From the NCBI GenBank assembly GCA_013152695.1, contig JAADFV010000092.1, positions 1-30,335 of the forward strand: a stretch of DNA of 30,335 nucleotides, in the 5' to 3' direction. Source of the stretch: Chloroflexota bacterium (GTDB taxonomy: Bacteria; Chloroflexota; Anaerolineae; J102). The notes below the pieces were generated by a model. That model searched no databases and had not been told where the DNA came from. It saw only the letters and a program-made list of their open reading frames with translations. Of the stretch, positions 24,954 to 30,335 are shown one piece after another. Numbering within the stretch: position 1 is the stretch's first letter; each line of letters starts with the position of its first letter. The position numbers were made by a program, and so were the translations under genes.

Positions 24954-24976
24954 TTTTAGCGAAAACTGCGCTAAAA
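24954..24976 (+). promoter_or_regulatory. Perfect inverted repeat just after the fabF promoter, possible operator
   Basis: TTTTAGCG (24954-24961) and CGCTAAAA (24969-24976) are perfectly complementary around a 7-base spacer. It lies about 10-32 bases after the predicted start of transcription, a common repressor position. An early RNA hairpin is the alternative. The sequence does not match the FapR-type palindrome that I know. Confidence 0.5.
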
Positions 24977-25000
24977 CCACACATTTATTCAGTGCAAGCC

Positions 25001-25022
25001 GTATCTGCCAAGCCTCAGATAC
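25001..25022 (+). other. Second leader hairpin upstream of fabF
   Basis: GTATCTG and CAGATAC form a perfect 7-bp stem with an 8-base loop, about 50 bases before the fabF start. No known leader RNA is recognised. Confidence 0.35.
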
Positions 25023-25070
25023 ACGTAAGTAGCTACCAACAATAGTCTCAAAGAGTCAACGGAGTCTCCT

Positions 25071-26318
25071 ATGAACCCATTGAAACGCGTCGTTATTACC
25101 GGTGTTGGCGCTGTAAGCGCGCTTGGTAACGATGTCCAGACCATCTGGGATGCCATGCTGGCGGGGCGTTCTGGCGCCGAACGCATTACATCCTATGATC
25201 CTAGTGGACTGCCCACTCAGATTGCCGCAGCTATCAAAGATTTCGATCCATTCAAGTACTTATCACGCAGGGAAGTCCGGCGTTTAGGGCGAGTGACACA
25301 TTTATCTGTCGCATCCACCGAGGAAGCTTTGGCCGATGCCCAACTGGATCTCGCCAAAGAAGACCGTACACGCGTCGGTATCGAGATGGGAAGCGCCTTT
25401 GGTGCTCTGGATATTGTCGAAGACGAGGCGGAAAAGATTCGTACGAAAGGACCACGTGGCATCAATCCTGCCATTGCTCCGGCCGTATTGGTTTCTACCA
25501 CACCCTGCCATTTAGCCATCCGTTATGGTGTGCAGGGGTCCGTCAATTCGCCGGTGGCTGCATGTGCTACCGGAGTACTCAGCCTGGGGGAAGCCGCTCA
25601 TCGCATTCAGCGTGGGGTTGCTGATGTCATGATTGCGGGAGGCACCGATTCTTACATGACTCCCCTCATTATGGCTGCTTTCAGCCGCCTGGGGGCCATG
25701 TCCACGCGCAATGACGAACCCCAGACAGCCTGTCGCCCCTTCGATAAAGAACGCGATGGTATGGTCATTGGTGAAGGGGCCGTTACCATGATCCTGGAAT
25801 CTTTGGACCATGCGCTGGCGCGTGGGGCCAGGATTTTGGCCGAGTTTGGCGGAATGGGATTCACTTCAGATGCCTTTCACATGGCATCGCCTGATCCAGA
25901 AGGGACAGGGGCAGCCCGCGCCATGAAACTGGCTCTACAAGAAGCCAACATGGAGCCTGAAGATGTGGACTATATTTCCGCTCATGGAACAGGCACGCGC
26001 CTTAACGATATTTCTGAGACCAAGGCGATCAAAACAATTTTGGGCGAATATGCCTATAATGTGCCCATATCCTCGATCAAACCCATGATCGGCCATGTCA
26101 TGGGCGCCGCCGGTGCCTTCGGCGCCTTGGTGGTCTTGCAGGCTATTCGTACAGGATGGGTTCCTCCCACGATCAACTACTCTGTGCCCGACCCCGACTG
26201 TGACCTGGATTATGTCCCCAATCAGGCGCGACAAGTCCATGTCGATGCCGGCATTGCCAATGCCTTTGGCTTTGGCGGCCAGAATGGTTCCATTATCCTC
26301 AAACGATTTGCCACATGA
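25071..26318 (+). CDS. fabF: 3-oxoacyl-ACP synthase II (FabF)
   Basis: 415 residues, full length. It elongates fatty acids by condensing acyl-ACP with malonyl-ACP. The active site is complete: Cys165 (VAACATGV), His305 (SAHGTGT), Lys337 and His342 (IGHVMGAAGA). GGAG lies 6 bases before the ATG. The gene is normally beside acpP or fabG; here its stop overlaps the lutA start (ATGA), which ties it to lactate-oxidation genes. FabF-like proteins can also serve polyketide-type pathways, but no chain-length-factor or acyltransferase gene is present, so a primary fatty-acid role is preferred. Confidence 0.95.
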   Translation: MNPLKRVVITGVGAVSALGNDVQTIWDAMLAGRSGAERITSYDPSGLPTQIAAAIKDFDPFKYLSRREVRRLGRVTHLSVASTEEALADAQLDLAKEDRTRVGIEMGSAFGALDIVEDEAEKIRTKGPRGINPAIAPAVLVSTTPCHLAIRYGVQGSVNSPVAACATGVLSLGEAAHRIQRGVADVMIAGGTDSYMTPLIMAAFSRLGAMSTRNDEPQTACRPFDKERDGMVIGEGAVTMILESLDHALARGARILAEFGGMGFTSDAFHMASPDPEGTGAARAMKLALQEANMEPEDVDYISAHGTGTRLNDISETKAIKTILGEYAYNVPISSIKPMIGHVMGAAGAFGALVVLQAIRTGWVPPTINYSVPDPDCDLDYVPNQARQVHVDAGIANAFGFGGQNGSIILKRFAT

Positions 26319-27046
26319 CCACTGTTCAGCTCTTTATCACCTGTCTCGTCGATCATCTTTACCCCCATATTGCCGAGGATGTGGTGACAGTGCTGGAACG
26401 GCAAGGCGTGCAAGTGGCGGTGCCCCCCAACCAGACCTGCTGTGGTCAGCCTGCCTTCAACGGCGGATTTCGTGCCGAAGCCCGGGCTATGGCCGAGCAC
26501 TTTCTCGACATTTTTGCACCCACGGAGGGGCCTATTGTTACACCCTCCGGCTCCTGCGCGGCCATGGTCGTGCATCACTACCCTGAACTCTTTGCCGACG
26601 ATCCGGCCAATCTCGCCCGCGCCCAGGCCGTCGCTGCACGTATTCGCGAATTCAGCCAATTCCTGGTAGATGATCTCGGCCTCACTTTTGCCGGCGGTGT
26701 CCCCGGCCATTACACCTATCATCCTTCCTGCCATCTCACTCGCGAACTGGGTGTGCGGGGCAAGGCCGAAACATTGCTCGATGCCATCCCTGGTGCTGAG
26801 CGCCATCCTTTACCTGATGCCGAAACCTGTTGTGGGTTCGGTGGCTTGTTTGCCGTGAAAATGCCTGCCATTTCCACGGCCATGATGAATCACAAACTAG
26901 ACACCATCGCCCAGAGTGGCGCTGATGTCTGTGTTGTCTGTGACACCTCTTGTATGACACATCTCAACGGTGGGCTCATTGCCCAAAATAAAACCCCTAT
27001 CGTCAAACATCTAGCAGAACTTCTCGCACAAACGGAGGATAAATAG
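26315..27046 (+). CDS. lutA: LutA-like Fe-S oxidoreductase (lactate utilisation)
   Basis: 243 residues. It has two CCG domains, each with a Cys-Cys-Gly core: TCCGQPAFNGG (41-51) and TCCGFGGLFA (171-180), with further cysteines at 10, 81, 139, 206, 209 and 213 that can bind a cubane cluster. LutA works with LutB and LutC to oxidise L-lactate to pyruvate. The ATG overlaps the fabF TGA by four bases, so translation is coupled. Heterodisulfide-reductase B and GlpC-like proteins share the CCG fold, but size and the lutB and lutC genes downstream favour LutA. Confidence 0.93.
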   Translation: MTTVQLFITCLVDHLYPHIAEDVVTVLERQGVQVAVPPNQTCCGQPAFNGGFRAEARAMAEHFLDIFAPTEGPIVTPSGSCAAMVVHHYPELFADDPANLARAQAVAARIREFSQFLVDDLGLTFAGGVPGHYTYHPSCHLTRELGVRGKAETLLDAIPGAERHPLPDAETCCGFGGLFAVKMPAISTAMMNHKLDTIAQSGADVCVVCDTSCMTHLNGGLIAQNKTPIVKHLAELLAQTEDK

Positions 27047-27048
27047 AA

Positions 27049-27975
27049 ATGAAGTATCGTCGTTTGGGCAAAACTAATTTGCGTGTTTCTGTTGTAGGCG
27101 TGGGCACATGGCAGTTTGGCGGCGAGTGGGGGAAAGAATTTAGCCAGAGCGAAGTGGATGCGATTTTAGGACGTGCCCACGAGCTCGGGATCAATCTCAT
27201 TGATACAGCCGAATGCTATGGTGACCACGTCTCCGAAAGACTGATCGGGCAAAGTATTCGGGGACAGCGGGATGATTGGATTATTGCCACCAAGTTTGGG
27301 CACAAATTCCGCGCTCTGCGGGACCGTGAACAGCTGTGGAGTGCCAGTGACGTCCGCCAGCAGCTCGAGGATTCCCTGCGTGCCCTCCAAATCGAGACCA
27401 TTGATCTCTACCAGTTTCATTCTGGGACAGACGAAGCCTTCGACAACGATGAGCTTTGGACCATGCTCGATAAACAGATTCAGGCGGGCAAAGTACGTTT
27501 TCTTGGCATCTCCATTAGTTCTCGAATCAATCCTATCCACCAGGCACGAGAGGCTAGTAAAGTGGGGGCAAGTGTGCTGCAGGTGGTCTACAATCGCCTC
27601 GATCGTCGCCCCGAAACGATGGTTTTCCCTTACAGCCAGGCGCAAGACCTGGGCGTGATGGCGCGTGTGCCCCTGGCCAGCGGCTTTCTCACCGGCAAAT
27701 ACCAGCCGGGACACCGCTTTACCAACCCCGCGGATGTGCGTGCCGGCTGGGAACAGGAGAACATCGACAAACAACTGCGCCAGGCTGCTGAAATCCGCGA
27801 ACGCGAAGTACCTGACGGTGTTGACATGGCAACCTGGGCCCTGGCATGGTGTCTCCAGCACCCGGCAGTCACGTGTGTCATCCCTGGCTGTAAATCTGTA
27901 GTCCAGGTTGAAACAAACGCCGCAGCAGCCGATCTCGACCTCGTTCCCGCTGATCATCCTCAGGCCTGGGACTGA
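27049..27975 (+). CDS. Aldo/keto reductase (second copy), inside the lut cluster
   Basis: 308 residues. The catalytic tetrad is complete: Asp52 and Tyr57 (LIDTAECYGDH), Lys82 (ATKFG) and His124 (YQFHSG). CVIPGCKSVVQVETN near the C-terminus binds the NADPH phosphate side. GGAGG lies 10 bases before the ATG and inside the end of lutA. It resembles the reductase at 18327 in the N-terminal MxYRxxGxT block and in RVPLASGxLTGK, so they are related paralogues. Its presence between lutA and lutB is not typical of lut operons and suggests a link to lactate, lactaldehyde or methylglyoxal chemistry (inference). The substrate is unknown. Confidence 0.94.
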   Translation: MKYRRLGKTNLRVSVVGVGTWQFGGEWGKEFSQSEVDAILGRAHELGINLIDTAECYGDHVSERLIGQSIRGQRDDWIIATKFGHKFRALRDREQLWSASDVRQQLEDSLRALQIETIDLYQFHSGTDEAFDNDELWTMLDKQIQAGKVRFLGISISSRINPIHQAREASKVGASVLQVVYNRLDRRPETMVFPYSQAQDLGVMARVPLASGFLTGKYQPGHRFTNPADVRAGWEQENIDKQLRQAAEIREREVPDGVDMATWALAWCLQHPAVTCVIPGCKSVVQVETNAAAADLDLVPADHPQAWD

Positions 27976-28004
27976 GTAAAGAGCTTCTCCCAAACGTTTT
28001 TCTT

Positions 28005-28032
28005 GGCTGGAGCAAAGCGGAAGCGTCCAGCC
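28005..28032 (+). other. Hairpin in the gap before lutB
   Basis: GGCTGGA (28005-28011) and TCCAGCC (28026-28032) are perfectly complementary with a 14-base loop. No U-tract follows, so it is unlikely to end transcription. It may adjust expression of lutB and lutC relative to the upstream genes. Confidence 0.35.
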
Positions 28033-28092
28033 TTCGTGCCCAAACCCCACATCGTCTGGCCTTCTCTTCACTTTCCTCTCCCCCTTCATCCC

Positions 28093-29508
28093 ATGCAAGC
28101 CCCTGACACCACCTTTGCACAGCGAGCCGAGATCGCTCTGCAAGACACGAATTTGCAGGAAGCCCTGGGCCGCGCTATGGATCATTTTGTCCATGGCCGC
28201 CAACACGCCTTTGCCGTGCTTCCGCATGGTGAGGCCCTCCGTGACCACGCCCGCATTATTCGCGCCAACACCCTCGCCCATCTCGATGAGCACCTGCTCA
28301 CCTTTGAGCGCAACGCCCAGGCCAACGGGAGCATCGTGCACTGGGCCGTGGATGCAGCCGAAGCTCAACAAATCGTGCTTAAAATCGCGCGTGAAGAGCA
28401 TGTCCAGCGCATCGTCAAGAGCAAATCGATGCTGAGCGAAGAAATCGAGCTCAACAAAGTCTTAGAACGGGCAGGGCTGGATGTCCTGGAAACCGATCTC
28501 GGTGAGTACATCGTCCAGTTAGCGCACGATCATCCCAGTCATATCATCGCGCCGGTAGTACATTGGCGCCTGGAAGAAGTTGTACAGCTCTTTCACCAGC
28601 ATCTGGGTACCTCGCTCGATGCTGACATTCCCACCCTCCAGGCGGCGGCGCGGCATGTCCTGCGTCAGGGCTTCTTGCAAGCAGACATGGGCATCAGCGG
28701 CGGTAATTTTGCCGTCGCCGAGACCGGCAGCGTGATCCTGGTCACGAATGAAGGCAATGGCCGTCTCGTCACCACCGCGCCCCGTATCCACGTGGCGTTG
28801 GTAGGCATCGAACGGATTGCGCCTACCCTCAGAGAGGTAGGCACGCTCTTGCAACTGCTGGCGCGCAGCGCCACGGGACAGGCCCTCAGCGTTTACACCT
28901 CCTTTATCAACGGCCCCCGCCGCCAGGAGGACGAAGATGGTCCAGAACAGGTGCACATCATCCTCGTCGACAACGGTCGCACTCGCGCCATGCAAGGCGA
29001 GCTGGCAGAAAGCCTCTATTGTATCCGTTGCGGCGCCTGTCTCAACGTTTGCCCGGTTTATCGCAATTTGGGAGGGCACGCCTACGGGTCGGTCTATCCA
29101 GGCCCTATCGGCAGCGTCGTCACCCCGGCCTATGACGGCCTCGGCCCCTGGCATGAACTCCCCCATGCCTCTACCCTCTGCGGCGCCTGTACCGAAGCCT
29201 GCCCCATCCGCATCGACCTGCCGCGCATGTTACTGAAACTCCGGGCCGACAGTATTGTCGAAGGCGATGCTCCCACCTGGTTGCAGAAAGGGATCAGCCT
29301 TTACGGTTGGGTCGCCACTCATCCCCGCCTGTTTCGTCTTGCCGGTAAAATGGGCGCCTGGGCCCAACGTCTCTGGCCCCGCAAAACTCAGGGCTGGACT
29401 CGAAGCCTGCCTCCACCTCTTTCCGCCTGGACCGATTCTCGTGCCTTTCCGCCCCTTGCTACCAGCAGCTTTAGCGAACGCTGGCAACAACGAGAGCATC
29501 GATCCTGA
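28093..29508 (+). CDS. lutB: LutB-like iron-sulfur protein with LUD domain
   Basis: 471 residues from the ATG at 28093, matching the usual length; an in-frame ATG at 28003 would add 30 residues of unrelated basic/Pro-rich sequence. The LUD domain (about 60-295) includes DMGISGGNFAVAETGSVILV (198-217). A ferredoxin-like domain has CIRCGACLNVCPVY (310-323) and CGACTEACP (363-371), two four-iron cluster sites, although the second shows only the CxxCxxxC part clearly. LutB passes electrons within the LutABC lactate dehydrogenase complex. No Shine-Dalgarno sequence is seen; the 40 bases before the start are C/T-rich. Start choice is the main uncertainty. Confidence 0.92.
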   Translation: MQAPDTTFAQRAEIALQDTNLQEALGRAMDHFVHGRQHAFAVLPHGEALRDHARIIRANTLAHLDEHLLTFERNAQANGSIVHWAVDAAEAQQIVLKIAREEHVQRIVKSKSMLSEEIELNKVLERAGLDVLETDLGEYIVQLAHDHPSHIIAPVVHWRLEEVVQLFHQHLGTSLDADIPTLQAAARHVLRQGFLQADMGISGGNFAVAETGSVILVTNEGNGRLVTTAPRIHVALVGIERIAPTLREVGTLLQLLARSATGQALSVYTSFINGPRRQEDEDGPEQVHIILVDNGRTRAMQGELAESLYCIRCGACLNVCPVYRNLGGHAYGSVYPGPIGSVVTPAYDGLGPWHELPHASTLCGACTEACPIRIDLPRMLLKLRADSIVEGDAPTWLQKGISLYGWVATHPRLFRLAGKMGAWAQRLWPRKTQGWTRSLPPPLSAWTDSRAFPPLATSSFSERWQQREHRS

Positions 29509-29561
29509 GGACGTCATCCCAACCCACACCACCCTCCCCCACTTCCTTCTCCTCGCCCCTT

Positions 29562-30239
29562 ATGCCTTCCCGTAGCGAAATTCTCACCCGCATTCGTCAG
29601 GCGCAAGCCAGCGCCTATTTGCCTGCAACCACGCCAGAAACGCCCCCGCCGCCAGTGCCGCCGCCCTTCGCCGCCCCCCTGGACGAAGTTTTTGCAGAGG
29701 CACTCATCGCCGTGCAGGGTGAAGTCACACGCTTGAAGAGTAGAGAATCGGCGCGGGATTGGTTACTAACCGAATTCAAAAATAAGGGCGTGCAAAAGAT
29801 TTTAGGTTGGGAACCAGACTCCCTGCCTATCCCCGATCTGGCAAATTTTCTCCGGAATCATGGCATTCAGCTCATTCCCTCCCGCTTGACAGAACCCGAC
29901 CGTCAGACCTCCCTGACAAAACTCGAACCCATTACCGTTGGACTCAGTGGTGTCGATGCCGCCTTAGCACGCACGGGCAGCATCGTCTTACACGCCAAGG
30001 CAGAACAGGGACGCCTGGCTTCCTTGTTACCGACCGTGCACTACGCCCTGCTTCCCCGCGATCGTATCTACCCTGACCTGGCGGCCTGGCTAGCAGCACC
30101 GGGTACGACCGAGCGTATCCGTCAAAGCAGCAACACGGTGGTGATCACCGGCCCCAGCCGTTCTGCCGACATCGCCCAGACCCTGACCCTGGGTGCACAC
30201 GGCCCCAAAACCCTGCACGTATTGCTCATTCCTGCCTGA
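29562..30239 (+). CDS. lutC: LutC-like LUD-domain protein
   Basis: 225 residues, normal for LutC, the third part of the lactate-oxidation complex. The N-terminus has a helix (MPSRSEILTRIRQA) and a Pro-rich linker (about 22-40). The LUD domain (about 90-225) contains VDAALARTGSIVL (131-143) and the closing block GPSRSADIAQTLTLGAHGP (197-215), which is characteristic. As in lutB, no Shine-Dalgarno sequence is visible and the leader is C/T-rich. It lies 53 bp after lutB and is the last gene in the window on this strand. Confidence 0.92.
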   Translation: MPSRSEILTRIRQAQASAYLPATTPETPPPPVPPPFAAPLDEVFAEALIAVQGEVTRLKSRESARDWLLTEFKNKGVQKILGWEPDSLPIPDLANFLRNHGIQLIPSRLTEPDRQTSLTKLEPITVGLSGVDAALARTGSIVLHAKAEQGRLASLLPTVHYALLPRDRIYPDLAAWLAAPGTTERIRQSSNTVVITGPSRSADIAQTLTLGAHGPKTLHVLLIPA

Positions 30240-30335
30240 CGAGGGCTAGCCGACTGGAAGCCGGGCTCTGCAGGTCTACGGCCGGAGGACGGCACCAGCT
30301 GTCCTCGTCGCGGTAAGTTCATCGCATCCGTGATG
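30240..30335. other. Right-edge noncoding stretch with small hairpin
   Basis: No gene is seen. GAGGAC (30285-30290) and GTCCTC (30301-30306) form a 6-bp stem with a 10-base loop about 45 bases after lutC. It could be the terminator of the operon, but the sequence ends too soon and no U-tract is visible. Confidence 0.3.

Noticed and set aside
27166..28401. Long open frame on the minus strand (411 codons)
   Set aside because: It is antisense to the second aldo/keto reductase and lutB, both with complete catalytic or cluster motifs. The minus frame shows no recognisable domain.
30240..30335. Possible start of a structured RNA (RNase P-like GC-rich stretch)
   Set aside because: Only 96 bases are visible and none of the conserved RNase P or tmRNA core motifs can be recognised.

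Overview
The window looks like chromosomal DNA of a Chloroflexota bacterium, probably from the Anaerolineae/Caldilineae/Ardenticatenia side. This is inferred from gene content and style, not from a marker gene. The clues are secreted proteins with long Thr-Pro linkers followed by a YLPLVLR-type segment, a Tad pilus cluster with no secretin gene (as expected for a cell with no conventional outer membrane), and the sigma factor/DegV neighbourhood. Nothing indicates phage, plasmid or insertion-sequence DNA. No tRNA, rRNA or CRISPR array was seen.

Positions 1-4920 (minus strand) hold two exported surface proteins. One is a DNRLRE-type protein that starts with GTG at 857 and runs off the left edge. 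The other is a 1271-residue modular adhesin-like protein with a 48-bp minisatellite in its linker. The 247 bp between them carry two strong hairpins. Positions 4921-5428 are noncoding and rich in hairpins.

Positions 5429-16448 (minus strand) are an eleven-gene Tad/Flp type IVb pilus operon. In transcription order it reads: TadE-like pseudopilin, Flp pilin, second TadE-like pseudopilin, TadG-like protein, CpaB, CpaE/TadZ, prepilin peptidase, TadB, TadC, a TPR/beta-propeller membrane protein, and the CpaF/TadA ATPase. Two features are unusual. TadC carries an extra N-terminal membrane domain of about 200 residues that resembles Yip1. The TPR protein, in the place of a TadD-type protein, has a single membrane helix and an external TolB-like propeller. 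A strong hairpin follows the pilin gene and may set pilin output above that of the rest of the operon. The adhesin-like genes lie just downstream on the same strand, so they could be decoration or partners of the pilus (inference).

Positions 16625-24795 are mixed housekeeping genes. A sirtuin (minus) is divergent from a CDP-alcohol phosphatidyltransferase (plus). Then come an aldo/keto reductase, a leucyl aminopeptidase and a 4HBT thioesterase (plus). These converge on FabH (minus), and behind it lie a small one-helix membrane protein, a DegV fatty-acid-binding protein and an ECF sigma factor (minus). A purine-rich low-complexity block sits between DegV and the small protein.

Positions 25071-30239 (plus) are an apparent operon: fabF, lutA, an aldo/keto reductase, lutB, lutC. 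It joins a fatty-acid condensing enzyme to a LutABC lactate-oxidation module. A good sigma-70-type promoter and a perfect 8-bp inverted repeat precede fabF. FabH, FabF, DegV and the thioesterase together suggest that this segment concerns acyl-chain metabolism.
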